Source: Melaminivora jejuensis (lineage in GTDB: Bacteria > Pseudomonadota > Gammaproteobacteria > Burkholderiales > Burkholderiaceae_C). Taken from it: a DNA stretch of 64,000 bases. The notes below the pieces were generated by a model. It was not told the origin of the DNA and made no database searches. It saw only the letters and a list, made by a program, of their open reading frames with translations. The stretch spans positions 1,240,001-1,304,000 of the forward strand of contig NZ_JACWIJ010000002.1 of assembly GCF_017811175.1 (NCBI RefSeq), given 5' to 3'. Below are positions 1 to 8,443 of this stretch, piece after piece. How positions within the stretch are numbered: the stretch's first letter is position 1; the number at the start of each line of letters is the position of its first letter. Position numbers and translations under genes: made by a program.

Positions 1-33
1 ACGTTTCTTTCACCACAGCACAGGAGGACAGCC

Positions 34-627
34 ATGCCCGTCAAGCTCGCCATCGTCTATTACTCGACCTACGGCACCAACCACCAGATGGCGCTGATCG
101 CCGCCGATGCCGCCCGCGCCACCGGTGCCGAAGTGCGCCTGCTCAAGGCCGCCGAGACAGCACCCGCCGAGGTCGTGGCTGGTCAGGAGCCGTGGAAGGC
201 GCAGGCCGACAGGACAGCCGACATTCCCACGGCCAGCGCGCAGGACATGGAATGGGCCGACGCCTATCTGATTTCCGCACCAACGCGCTTTGGCGTCATG
301 GCCAGCCAGATGCGCGCCTTCATCGACACGTTGGGCGGCGTCTGGGCCAAGGGCGGCCTGGCCAACAAGGCGATTTCGGGCATGACCTCGGCGCAGAACA
401 CACACGGCGGGCAGGAAAGCACGCTGCTGTCGTTCTACGTCACGGCCATGCACTGGGGCAGCGTCATCGTCGCGCCGGGCTACACCGACCCGGTGATCTT
501 CAAGACCGGCGGCAATCCCTACGGCTACACGCACAAGCAGGGCGACGATTTCACCGATGACGTGAAATCGGCCATCGGCCACCAGGTGCGGCGCCTGCTG
601 GAGGTGGCGGGCAAGCTCAAAGGGTGA
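34..627 (+). CDS. wrbA: NAD(P)H:quinone oxidoreductase, WrbA family
   Basis: This 197-residue flavodoxin-fold protein is a WrbA-type FMN-dependent oxidoreductase that reduces quinones by two electrons in the cytoplasm and so limits redox cycling. The FMN phosphate loop is visible near residues 9-18 ([10 protein letters not shown]). The conserved stretches SAPTRFG (about 81-87) and [11 protein letters not shown] (about 118-128) are hallmark WrbA motifs. Length fits the family (about 200 residues). An AGGAGG ribosome binding site lies just upstream of the ATG, which fixes the start. It is followed by a convergent lipoprotein gene with 130 bp between them and appears monocistronic. Confidence 0.95.
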   Translation: MPVKLAIVYYSTYGTNHQMALIAADAARATGAEVRLLKAAETAPAEVVAGQEPWKAQADRTADIPTASAQDMEWADAYLISAPTRFGVMASQMRAFIDTLGGVWAKGGLANKAISGMTSAQNTHGGQESTLLSFYVTAMHWGSVIVAPGYTDPVIFKTGGNPYGYTHKQGDDFTDDVKSAIGHQVRRLLEVAGKLKG

Positions 628-757
628 GCGCCGGGCGTTGGGCGTGGACAGCCGCAGAACGCAAAGCGCTCCACGCAGAACGCACCACCGTCCATCAGCG
701 CACCAAGGTGCCCATCCGCTGCGCCCCCTCGAAGGGAGCGCGGCGCATTCCCTCCCC

Positions 758-1531
758 TCAATCAACGGTCTTTTGCCCTGCCTCGGCAGGCTGGCCGCGC
801 CCTTGCACCAATGCGGCGCGGCGCTGCAGGGCCTGGGCCAGTTCTTCATCGCCGACAGCGCGTGCACGCTCCACACGCAGCAGCAGCCAGGCCAGCAATG
901 GCCGGCTCCAGCCCTGGGCCGAGGCGGTGTCGGTGGCGATGACCAGCGTCTCGGGCGTGGCGCGGCCCGCCTGCAGCGCGGCGCCGGCAGCCACCAGCCG
1001 GGCCAGCGGGTCTTCGATGGCGGCAATCGCCCCGGGGCTGGCCAGGGCCGCGCGCTGCGCCGGCGGCAGCAGGGCGGCATCCACCTCGGCCATGCTGCGC
1101 CCGGCCAGATAGTCGGCATAGCTGCGCTCGGGCTTTTGCGCATCGGTGCGCAGCGCCTCGAAGGCCGGGCACTCGCCGCCGTCCAGGCTGGCCACCTGCA
1201 CCGCGCAGCGCATCAGCTCCAGCCGCGCCAGCAGCGCCGGACTGCCGGTGCGCGCCACCTCGGCGCGGGCGCGCTTCCACTCCTGCTGCGCCACCCGGCT
1301 GTCGCTGGCCAGCCAGGCGCGCGTGGCCCGCTCGGCGCTGTCGTGGGCGTTGATCTGCCAGTCGGGCTGCGGCGGCTTGCTGGAGCAGCCGGCCAGCACC
1401 AGCGTCAGCGCCAGCACCGCCAGGGACAGTGGGAGTCGCGACCAGGGCCGGCGCAGGCCGTGCGTGGCAGTGGCGGCAATGGGAGCAGTAGGCACGGTGG
1501 ACACAGTGGGCATGGTGAGCGCGGCAGTCAT
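758..1531 (-). CDS. hypothetical lipoprotein of an Mla-like transport operon
   Basis: The 257-residue product has an N-terminal hydrophobic segment ending in a lipobox, LVLAGC, with Cys49 as the probable lipidation site, so it should be membrane-anchored in the periplasm. The rest is Ala/Arg-rich and helical, and I recognise no domain. It does not look like the usual PqiC/DUF330 auxiliary lipoprotein. The start is chosen at the ATG overlapping the stop of the upstream MCE gene (ATGA), which implies translational coupling. Position after a permease and an MCE gene suggests a role in phospholipid or lipid transport, but that is inference from context only. Confidence 0.7.
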   Translation of the reverse strand: MTAALTMPTVSTVPTAPIAATATHGLRRPWSRLPLSLAVLALTLVLAGCSSKPPQPDWQINAHDSAERATRAWLASDSRVAQQEWKRARAEVARTGSPALLARLELMRCAVQVASLDGGECPAFEALRTDAQKPERSYADYLAGRSMAEVDAALLPPAQRAALASPGAIAAIEDPLARLVAAGAALQAGRATPETLVIATDTASAQGWSRPLLAWLLLRVERARAVGDEELAQALQRRAALVQGRGQPAEAGQKTVD

Positions 1532-2552
1532 GGCAGCTTCAGTTCGGCATCGCGGGCAAAGGGCCATTTGCGGTTGATCTCGGCCAGCAGGCCCTCGACC
1601 TTGCGCAAATTGGCCTCGATCTCGGCGCGCAGCTCGCCCAGGCCGACCGTGGCCTCGCGGGTGTTGGCGCCCACGGCCTGGGCTTCGGCCAGCACGGCAT
1701 CGACCTTGGCCATGCTGCGCCGCGCATCGCCCAGCAGGGCATTGAGCTGCAGCACGGTGGCGCGCACCTCGGCCACCAGGCCGGCATCGGTTTCGCTGCC
1801 CAGCACCTGTCTGTCGGCACGCGCGACCATGCCATCGACGCGCGCCACAGCCCCGTCGATGCGCGCCGCCATGCCGTCCAGGCGCGCCAGCAGCTGGTTG
1901 CTGCGCTGCAGGGCCAGCAGCACCTGCCGGGACTCGGCATCGCTGCCGGTCAGCACCGACAGCACGCCGCCGGGGGCGTTCAGCCGTTCGGTCAGCGTGC
2001 GCACATTGCCCATGGCGCCGCCCAGCGCGGAGTCGGCTGCCGTCAGCTGGGTCAGGTTTTCCAGCAGCTCGCGCGCCTCGGCCATCAGGCGCGGGATTTC
2101 CGCGGTGGCGTCGCCGCGCAGCACCGGGCGCACGGCGCCATCGGGCAGGGGCGGGTCGCTCAGCACGCCGCTGTAGGCCTTGATGGTGGTGCCGCCGACC
2201 AGGCCGCGCACCAGGGTGAAGACGCTGGACTCGCGCAGCCAGTGCGCGTCGCGCCGCGCGACATCGACGGCGATGCGCACCTCGCCGCCTTCGGCCAGGC
2301 GCAGGCCGCGCACCCGCCCGATCGGAAAGCCCGAGAACGTCACGTCCATGCCCACGGCCACGCCCTCGGAGTCATCGGCCACCAGGATCAGGCGCTGCGT
2401 CGGCTCGAACACGCCGCGCGCATACATCAGGTACAGCGCCGAGCCCACGATCAGCGTCAGCGTGAACAGCAGCAGCGCCGCCGCCTTGGCGCGCAGGTGG
2501 GCGACGGGGCGCAGCAGCTCGTCGTCGGGGTGGGGGGCTTGGAGTGGGCCAT
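1528..2552 (-). CDS. MlaD/MCE family substrate-binding protein, 5' end apparently frameshifted
   Basis: The product is an MCE-domain protein, the periplasmic lipid-binding part of Mla-type ABC transporters. The MCE core (GMDVTFSGFPIGRVRGL) is followed by a long helical region rich in Ala, Leu and Arg. The uninterrupted frame has only a GTG start at 2448, which would remove the transmembrane anchor. Upstream, the same frame reads PDDELLRPVAHLRAKAAALL and then a hydrophobic helix, but contains no usual start. An ATG at 2550-2552 enters this frame if one base is added in the six-base G/C run at 2532-2537, giving 341 residues and a normal anchor. I therefore annotate from 2552 and regard the break as a probable missing base. 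Confidence 0.78.
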
Positions 2553-2575
2553 TGCAAGAGGGCGGCAGTCAGGGG

Positions 2576-3388
2576 TCAATAGTAGTAATTGCTCATCAGG
2601 GACACGACCTCGATCAGCAGCAGCACGGCGAACATGCGCGCCAGGCCGCCGATCTCGGAGTCGGGCTGCTGCGCCTGTCCGGCCCGGCCCGTCTCATAGA
2701 TGCCCGAGGCCATGGGAATCAGCGCGATCGCCATGCTGAAGAACAGCGTGCGCAGCGCAAACACCAGCGTGATCTGCGGCGTGAAGACGTGGCCGAACAT
2801 GCGCGTGTAGCCGGACAGGCCGGCCAGCGTCAGGCCATAGACGCCCAGATAGGCCATGACCAGCGCCACCACGCACGACAGCGCCGCCAGCGTGATGCTG
2901 GCATACATGCCGGCGACCACGCGCGGCAGCAGCTCCATGCGCACCGGATCGGCGCCGCGTGCGCGCAGCGCCTGGAAGTGGCCCGATTCACGCATCAGCG
3001 CCAGCTGCGTGCCGTTGGGGATGGTGGCGCGCATGGCCACGAACAGCGCCGCCGTGAGCGGGATCAGCTCCAGCACCAGCACGCGGATCACCATCTCCAG
3101 CGCATAGCGCGTCAGGCCGTAGCTCTCGGCAGTGACCACCACGATGCGCGTGATGACCAGCGACAGCAGCGCCGCCAGCAGCGTGAAGCCCAGCAGGATG
3201 GGCGCCGTGTCCTGGTACATGTGGCGCGCCAGGCGCCAGCGCGTGCCGCGCGAGTAGCTCGACGGCGACAGCATCAGCACCAGCACCACTGCGCCCAGAT
3301 AGAAGATGCGCGCCCAGGCCAGGCCCCAGCGGCGTGCGATAACGGCCAGCCGCGTGGGCTGGTGCAAGGCGGCGTGCAGGGCATTCAT
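2576..3388 (-). CDS. MlaE-type ABC transporter permease
   Basis: This 270-residue integral membrane protein matches the MlaE permease family that moves phospholipids between inner membrane and periplasm. There are several hydrophobic segments. The central region ALRARGADPVRMELLPRVVAG is the family signature that contacts the ATPase. Length is typical (about 260-270). It is the first visible gene of a minus-strand set followed by the MCE protein and a lipoprotein. The partner ATPase (MlaF-like) is not in this cluster: the next gene upstream is a MerR regulator on the same strand. The ATPase must be supplied from elsewhere. Confidence 0.85.
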   Translation of the reverse strand: MNALHAALHQPTRLAVIARRWGLAWARIFYLGAVVLVLMLSPSSYSRGTRWRLARHMYQDTAPILLGFTLLAALLSLVITRIVVVTAESYGLTRYALEMVIRVLVLELIPLTAALFVAMRATIPNGTQLALMRESGHFQALRARGADPVRMELLPRVVAGMYASITLAALSCVVALVMAYLGVYGLTLAGLSGYTRMFGHVFTPQITLVFALRTLFFSMAIALIPMASGIYETGRAGQAQQPDSEIGGLARMFAVLLLIEVVSLMSNYYY

Positions 3389-3418
3389 GGCTGTCGGAAG
3401 ATCACAGAAATATGAATG

Positions 3419-3472
3419 AAAAGCGCTTCAAAGCCTTATGCGTCAAGCGGTTTCAGCTATGGAAATCATAGC
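3419..3472 (-). repeat. dispersed repeat copy a (ATAGCTG...GCGCTTG family)
   Basis: Read on the minus strand this intergenic stretch gives ATAGCTGAAACCGCTTG followed by ATAAGGCTTTG, matching the window-wide repeat consensus. It separates the merR gene from mlaE. Confidence 0.75.
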
Positions 3473-3487
3473 CCAATCGAAGCATCT

Positions 3488-3955
3488 TCAGACGTGCCGC
3501 TTGCCTGCCACCGTCGGCTCGGGCACCGGCTCGGCATCGGCGCGCTGGTGCAGGGCCTCGATGACGTGGCACTGCCCGCCCGAGCCATCGCAGCGCCCGC
3601 GCAGCGCCTGCAGCTCACGCTCAAGCACGCGCAGCTCGTCCAGCCGGGTGCGCACATGCTGCAGATGCTCGTCCAGCGTAGCGCAGGCGGCGTGGTCGGC
3701 GCCATCAGCATGGATGGTGCGCGTATCGAGCTGCAACAGGGCGCGCACTTCCTGCAGCGACATGTCCATGGCCCGGCACAGGCGCACGAAGCGCAGGCGG
3801 TGCACCTCCTCGTCGCTGTACAGGCGATAGCGGTTCTCGGCGCGCGTGTGGCCACTGAGCAGGCCTTCGCGTTCGTAGTAGCGGATGTTGGCCGGCGGCA
3901 CGCCCGACAGGCGGGCGGCATCGCCGATGCGGTGGCGGGGGCTTTGGGCGCTCAT
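3488..3955 (-). CDS. MerR family heavy-metal responsive regulator (CadR/PbrR-like)
   Basis: The 155-residue protein has an N-terminal MerR winged helix (residues about 8-45, IGDAARLSGVPPANIRYYEREGLL), a dimerisation helix, and a metal-binding C-terminus. Cys60, Cys91, Cys122 and Cys129 are present. The Cys91 ... Cys122-x6-Cys129 arrangement resembles the Cd/Pb/Zn sensors CadR and PbrR. It is divergent from a P1B-type ATPase, the classic target of such regulators, and a perfect dyad lies in the shared promoter. An in-frame ATG three codons upstream (3964) would begin inside that operator, so the ATG at 3955 is preferred. The exact metal cannot be read from the sequence. Confidence 0.88.
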   Translation of the reverse strand: MSAQSPRHRIGDAARLSGVPPANIRYYEREGLLSGHTRAENRYRLYSDEEVHRLRFVRLCRAMDMSLQEVRALLQLDTRTIHADGADHAACATLDEHLQHVRTRLDELRVLERELQALRGRCDGSGGQCHVIEALHQRADAEPVPEPTVAGKRHV

Positions 3956-3957
3956 GC

Positions 3958-3988
3958 TTGACATTGAAGTGACTTCAAGGTTTCCAAT
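3958..3988 (+). promoter_or_regulatory. MerR-type promoter and operator of the metal ATPase gene
   Basis: A perfect -35 (TTGACA, 3958-3963) and a -10 (TCCAAT, 3983-3988) are separated by 19 bp, the long spacer typical of MerR-activated promoters. A perfect 7-1-7 dyad, TTGAAGTGACTTCAA (3964-3978), fills the spacer. Transcription should begin within a base or two of the ATG at 3995, so the mRNA may be leaderless. Confidence 0.85.
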
Positions 3989-3994
3989 CATCGC

Positions 3995-6052
3995 ATGAGC
4001 CAGAAACACCACCACCCTCACCCGCCCGAAGCCGGCCACGGCCACGGCCACGGGCACAGCCACGGCCATGCCGCCGGCGCTGCCCCGGCCTGCGCCAGCA
4101 CCAGCACCTCCGCCTGCTCGCCCTGCGGCCACGGCGATGACGGGGGCGACGGCCACGACCATGGCGCCCTGCCCGGCTGGCCGCGTATCAGCGCCGCCCT
4201 GGCGCTGGCCGCCGGCGCCGAGGTCGCCCATTGGCTGCAGTACGACCTGCCCGGCATGGCGTTGGCAGTGCTGGCCATCGCCCTGTCCGGCCTGGGCGTG
4301 TATCAGGCCGGCCTGCAGGATCTGGCGCGGCTGCGCCTGGGCATCAACGCCCTGATGGCCGTGGCCGTCACGGGCGCAGTGCTGATCGGCCAGTGGCCCG
4401 AGGCGGCCATGGTCATGGCGCTGTACGTGGCCGCCGAGCGCATCGAGCACGCCGCCATGGATAGGGCGCGCAACGCCATTCGCGGCCTGCTCGATCTGGC
4501 ACCCGAGACGGCCGACGTGGTGCAGGCCGACGGCAGCACGCAGCGCACCAGCGCCGCCGAGGTGTCGCCCGGCGCCGTGCTGCGCATCGCCGCCGGTGCG
4601 CGCGTGCCGCTCGATGGCACGGTGACGCGCGGCCTGAGCGCGGTCAACCAGGCGCCCATCACCGGCGAGAGCCAGCTGGCCGACAAAGGCCCGGGCGACC
4701 CGCTGTATGCCGGCAGCGTCAACCAGCATGGCGAGCTGTTCATGCAGGTCACGGCGGCGCCGGGCAGCACGCTGCTGGCGCGCATCGTCCACGCCGTCGA
4801 GCAGGCCCAGGCCAGCCGCGCGCCGACGCAGCGCTTCGTCGATCGCTTTGCCGCCGTCTATACGCCCATCGTCTTCGCGCTGGCGCTGGCGCTGGGCGTG
4901 CTGGCGCCCTGGCTCATGGGCTGGAGCTGGCACCAGGCGGCCTACCAGGCGCTGGCGCTGCTGGTCATCGCCTGCCCGTGCGCATTGGTGATTTCCACGC
5001 CGGTCACCGTGGTCAGCGCGCTGACGGCTGCCGCGCGCCGGGGCATTTTGATCAAGGGCGGCAGTGCGCTGGAGACGGCACGCGGCCTCAAGGCCATTGC
5101 CCTGGACAAGACCGGCACGCTGACCACCGGCAGCCCGGCGCTGGTGCATTGGCAGGCCGTGGGCAGTGCCGATCAGGTAGACGCTGCAGCGGCGGCCTGG
5201 CAGCTGGCCAGCCGCTCGGATCATCCAGTCTCGCGCGCCATCGCCGCCGGTCTGCCGGCAGGCGCACCGGACGCCGCCCAGGACGTGCGCGCCCTGCCGG
5301 GCCGGGGCGTGGAGGGCCTGCTGGCCGGCCAGCGCTGGGTGCTGGGCAATCTGCGCCTGGTGCGCGAGCTGGGCCTGGCCGATGCGGCCCTGGAGGAGCT
5401 GCTGGCCACGCACGAGCAGCAGGGCCGCACCGTGACTTTGCTGGCCACCGAGCAGGCCGTACACGCCCTGTTCGCCGTGGCCGACCCGCTACGCGGCCAT
5501 GCTGCCGAGGCAGTGGCGCAGCTGCAGGCGATCGGCGTACAGCCGCTGGTGCTCAGCGGCGACAACCCGGCTACCGTGCAGACCGTGGCGCGCGAGGCCG
5601 GTATCCAGGACGCACGCGGCGGCCTGCTGCCGCAGGACAAGCTGGACGCCCTGGCCGAGCTGCAGCGCACGCGCGGCCCCACCGCCATGACCGGCGACGG
5701 CATCAACGACGCACCGGCCCTGGCGCGCGCCGATGTTGGCTTTGCCATGGGCGGCGCGCACAGCACCGGCATGGCCATGGAGACCGCCGACGTGGTGCTG
5801 ATGAACGACGACCTGCGCCGCATCCCCGACACCGTGGTGCTGGCGCGGCGCGCGCACCGCGTGCTGTGGCAAAACATCACCCTGGCGCTCGGGGTCAAAG
5901 CGGTTTTCTTCATACTCGCCGTGCTGGGCCTGGCGACCATGTGGATGGCCGTCGTGGCCGACATGGGCGTGAGCCTGGCCGTGGTGGCCAACGGCCTGCG
6001 CCTGCGCGCCGGGGCCGGCACCGCGCCGCCCCGCCAGGGAGATACCGCTTGA
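3995..6052 (+). CDS. P1B-type heavy-metal (Zn/Cd/Pb) exporting ATPase
   Basis: The 685-residue protein is a metal-exporting P-type ATPase of the ZntA/CadA group. Metal passes through the transmembrane CPC motif (327-329). The phosphorylated Asp is D371 in DKTGTL, and the hinge TGDGIND is at 566-572. TGES and the HP motif of P1B ATPases (SDHPVSRA) are also present. There is no N-terminal CxxC heavy-metal domain. The first 60 residues are instead a His/Gly/Asp-rich tail with repeated HGHG units plus a few Cys, a likely metal-binding extension. A divergent MerR regulator and its promoter control it. DUF3703 follows directly. I cannot see a Shine-Dalgarno site. Confidence 0.93.
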   Translation: MSQKHHHPHPPEAGHGHGHGHSHGHAAGAAPACASTSTSACSPCGHGDDGGDGHDHGALPGWPRISAALALAAGAEVAHWLQYDLPGMALAVLAIALSGLGVYQAGLQDLARLRLGINALMAVAVTGAVLIGQWPEAAMVMALYVAAERIEHAAMDRARNAIRGLLDLAPETADVVQADGSTQRTSAAEVSPGAVLRIAAGARVPLDGTVTRGLSAVNQAPITGESQLADKGPGDPLYAGSVNQHGELFMQVTAAPGSTLLARIVHAVEQAQASRAPTQRFVDRFAAVYTPIVFALALALGVLAPWLMGWSWHQAAYQALALLVIACPCALVISTPVTVVSALTAAARRGILIKGGSALETARGLKAIALDKTGTLTTGSPALVHWQAVGSADQVDAAAAAWQLASRSDHPVSRAIAAGLPAGAPDAAQDVRALPGRGVEGLLAGQRWVLGNLRLVRELGLADAALEELLATHEQQGRTVTLLATEQAVHALFAVADPLRGHAAEAVAQLQAIGVQPLVLSGDNPATVQTVAREAGIQDARGGLLPQDKLDALAELQRTRGPTAMTGDGINDAPALARADVGFAMGGAHSTGMAMETADVVLMNDDLRRIPDTVVLARRAHRVLWQNITLALGVKAVFFILAVLGLATMWMAVVADMGVSLAVVANGLRLRAGAGTAPPRQGDTA

Positions 6053-6119
6053 CCAAGTATGCAAAGACCCCGCCAACCCCGCTGGCCGCGAGCGCCAGCG
6101 CCAGGCCTTCGAGCACCTG

Positions 6120-6473
6120 ATGGCCGCCTTCGAGGCCAGCGCCGATCAGCCGCCGCGCGAGCGCTGGCTGTATCTGGAGGCCGCCCACGTCATCGGCCAG
6201 AACCGCCTGGCGCTGCACTGGCGCGCCCATCGGCGCATGTTGGCCTTTGCCCGCCAGCTGCGGGACGAGCACGAGGTGCAGGGCCAGTGGCGGCAGCTGG
6301 GCTATGCCGTGCTCGGGCATGTGGTGCGCCGCATCCCGCAGGGCAACACCGGGCGCGCCATCGTGCCGGCGTTTCGCACCATGGTGCCCAGCGCCGCCGT
6401 GCGCCAGCGCATCAGCGCCGCCATGGCAGCGGTCAACCCGGATACGCCATCGGCATCGGCAGCTCTGGAATGA
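6120..6473 (+). CDS. DUF3703 family protein
   Basis: A small soluble protein with the DUF3703 pattern (EAAHVIGQ near 23-30, HWRAHRRML near 34-42, then GHVVRRIPQGNTGRA). DUF3703 genes often accompany metal-resistance genes, as here, immediately downstream of the metal ATPase. No function is known to me. The ATG at 6120 gives 117 residues, but the same frame is open and coding-like back to about 6060 (GRERQRQAFEHL) without a usual start. A TTG at 6049 with a good ribosome binding site (AGGGAGA) would reach this frame if one base were missing near the AAA at 6062-6065. The N-terminus is therefore uncertain. Confidence 0.72.
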   Translation: MAAFEASADQPPRERWLYLEAAHVIGQNRLALHWRAHRRMLAFARQLRDEHEVQGQWRQLGYAVLGHVVRRIPQGNTGRAIVPAFRTMVPSAAVRQRISAAMAAVNPDTPSASAALE

Positions 6474-6486
6474 GGTGCAGGGCTGT

Positions 6487-6553
6487 GGATTTCATATGAA
6501 ATCAGCCTGAAAGCCTTTACTGACAAGCGCTGACAGCTATGTTTTTTGATGCA
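6487..6553 (-). repeat. dispersed repeat copy b
   Basis: The minus strand reads ATAGCTGTCAGCGCTTG then AAAGGCTTTC, close to the consensus. One end carries a palindrome, GATTTCATATGAAATC (about 6488-6503). Confidence 0.85.
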
Positions 6554-6656
6554 ACACAAGACATGGCTATTGCCCAGCCGCTGCAATAGCCGGGTTTTTG
6601 CGCCAGTTGCCTGCATTCGTCTTTTGCGTCCCGCTCTTGTCCGCCTGCCCGCCTTC

Positions 6657-7277
6657 ATGACCAGCCCCGCCCTCGCCCGCCCACCCGTTGCCCACTCCCG
6701 CATCGAGGATGCCATCGCCCTGCTGACCGGGGTGACCCTGGTGTCCATCGGCATCGCCTTCCTGGGCAGCGCCGGGCTGCTCACGGGCGGCATGGCCGGC
6801 CTGGCCTTCGTGCTGCACTACGCCACGGGCATCAGCTTCGGCAAGCTGTTTTTCGTGCTCAACCTGCCCTTTTACTGGCTGGCGCTGCGCCGCATGGGCG
6901 CCACCTTCACGGCCAAGACCTTTGCCGCCGTGGCGCTGCTGTCGCTGCTGAGCGAGGTGCAGACACGGCTGCTGCACATCGAGCAACTGCAGCCGCTGTA
7001 CGCCGCGCTGACCGGCGGGCTGCTCATGGGCATGGGTTTCCTGGTGCTGTTTCGCCACCGCAGCAGCCTGGGCGGCGTGGGCATCCTGGCGCTGTACCTG
7101 CAGGACAGGCGTGGCTGGCGCGCCGGCAAGGTGCAGATGGCCATCGACTGCTGCATCGTCGCCGCCGCCCTGGCCACCGTGGAGCCACAGCGCGTGGCCT
7201 GGTCGGTGCTGGGTGCCGTGGTGCTGAACCTGGTGCTGGCCATGAACCACAGGCCGGGGCGCTATCTGGTGGCGTGA
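6657..7277 (+). CDS. YitT family membrane protein
   Basis: The 206-residue polytopic inner membrane protein matches the YitT/DUF161 family in its core (GSAGLLTGGMAGLAFVLHY near 38-56, and SSLGGVGILALYLQ). About five or six hydrophobic segments can be traced. The C-terminal DUF2179 domain of long YitT proteins is absent, as in many proteobacterial short forms. The ATG at 6657 is preferred over one at 6546 because the upstream extension runs through a repeat and is rich in Arg and Cys with no membrane logic. The substrate is unknown. Confidence 0.82.
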   Translation: MTSPALARPPVAHSRIEDAIALLTGVTLVSIGIAFLGSAGLLTGGMAGLAFVLHYATGISFGKLFFVLNLPFYWLALRRMGATFTAKTFAAVALLSLLSEVQTRLLHIEQLQPLYAALTGGLLMGMGFLVLFRHRSSLGGVGILALYLQDRRGWRAGKVQMAIDCCIVAAALATVEPQRVAWSVLGAVVLNLVLAMNHRPGRYLVA

Positions 7278-7357
7278 ACGCCCTCTGCACCAACGCACAA
7301 CGCACAACGCCCGGTCTCTCGGGAACTTGCGCCGCCGCCTGCGTATCATTCCCAGCC

Positions 7358-7707
7358 ATGCTCCGGCACCTTGCCTTCCTCCTCGTGACCTTGCTGCTCA
7401 TGGCGCGCGGCCTGCTGGGGGATGCCGTGGCCATGGGCCTGACCCTCGATGCCGGCGCGCTGCCGCCGGCTGCAGCGGTCTCCCCGGCGCAGCACTGCGG
7501 CGGCAGGGCCGATACCGGCCACTGCGCCGAGCCGCAGGGCCACAGCGCCTGCGCCACCTGCGGCCTGTGCCATCCAGCGCCCCTGGCGCCCTCCCCGGGC
7601 CTGGCCAGCCCTGCGGCTGCGCCAGCCGCCCTCCAGCCGAGCGCAGCGCCCGCTTCGCCAGCGCGCATCGCACGCGCGCCATCCGTCCTCCCATCGCTGC
7701 CACCTGA
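7358..7707 (+). CDS. small secreted Cys/His protein (DUF2946-like), probable single-base frameshift
   Basis: The frame opens with a signal-like helix (MLRHLAFLLVTLLLMARGLL) followed by a Cys/His patch, QHCGG ... HSACATCGLCH, suggestive of metal binding and of DUF2946-like proteins. Read without correction it runs with no stop into the downstream DUF411 gene, which has its own signal peptide. If one base is added near the CCC at 7649-7651, translation switches to a frame ending in RFASAHRTRAIRPPIAAT and a stop at 7705-7707. That gives 116 residues with a conventional end. I prefer the corrected version. Function is unknown; the metal ATPase, DUF3703 and DUF411 neighbours fit metal homeostasis. 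Confidence 0.55.
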
Positions 7708-7882
7708 GCCCCCGGCGGGCGCATCTGCCCTCCAGGGCAGCCCCGCTGCACCGCTGGGCAGCAGGCACCCCGACCGGCCCGGCAATTTCGACCTTGCCTG
7801 CCCGAGCGCCGGCCATTTCCGAGCCGGCAGTGGGCCGCAGCACCATCAATCCGTCATTTTTCGTTCCCAGGGAGTTTTCTTC

Positions 7883-8404
7883 ATGACCTTCAACCCCACC
7901 ACCCGCCGCCAGTGGCTGGCCGCCGGCACCGCCTTGCTGGCCGCCGCCGCCCTGCCCGCCTGGGCAGCATCCCCGGCTGCGCCGGCTACCACCGCCACCG
8001 CCACCGCCAGCAATACCGTGGAAGTCTGGAAAGACCCCAACTGCGGCTGCTGCAAGGACTGGATCGACCACATGCACCAAGCCGGCTTCAAGACCGTCGT
8101 CCACGACAGCGGCAACGCCGCCGTACGCGCCAAGCTCGGCCTGCCGCAGAACCTGGGCTCGTGCCATACGGCGCTGGTCGGCGGCTATCTGCTCGAAGGC
8201 CATGTGCCCGCGTCGGACGTGAAGAAACTGCTGCAGGAAAAACCCAAGGCGCTGGGCCTGACGGTGCCTGGGATGCCCGTTGGCAGTCCCGGCATGGACG
8301 GCCCCGAGTACGGCGGTCGCAAGGATCCCTACGACGTGCTGCTGGTGACCAGGAACCTGATGAACAGCAACGTCTCGACCCGGGTCTTCACCAGCTACCG
8401 CTGA
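7883..8404 (+). CDS. DUF411 metal-binding periplasmic protein
   Basis: The 173-residue product starts with a twin-arginine-containing signal peptide (RRQWLAAGTALLAAAALPAWA) and continues with a DUF411 domain. The hallmark PNCGCCKDW lies near residues 50-58, with a further conserved LGSCHTALVGGYLLEGHVP segment. Such proteins are small thioredoxin-like periplasmic metal (often copper) binders. A CAGGGAG ribosome binding site precedes the ATG at 7883. The start is clear even though the frame is open far upstream, because the signal peptide would otherwise be internal. Confidence 0.85.
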   Translation: MTFNPTTRRQWLAAGTALLAAAALPAWAASPAAPATTATATASNTVEVWKDPNCGCCKDWIDHMHQAGFKTVVHDSGNAAVRAKLGLPQNLGSCHTALVGGYLLEGHVPASDVKKLLQEKPKALGLTVPGMPVGSPGMDGPEYGGRKDPYDVLLVTRNLMNSNVSTRVFTSYR

Positions 8405-8443
8405 CGGGCGCCGCTTTGGCCCGGCCTTCCATAATGCCGGGCC

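Noticed and set aside
638..2176. Long open frame opposite the lipoprotein and MCE genes
   Set aside because: Antisense shadow of high-GC coding sequence: low-complexity Gln/Arg/Ala composition, no domain, and the opposite strand carries recognisable proteins.
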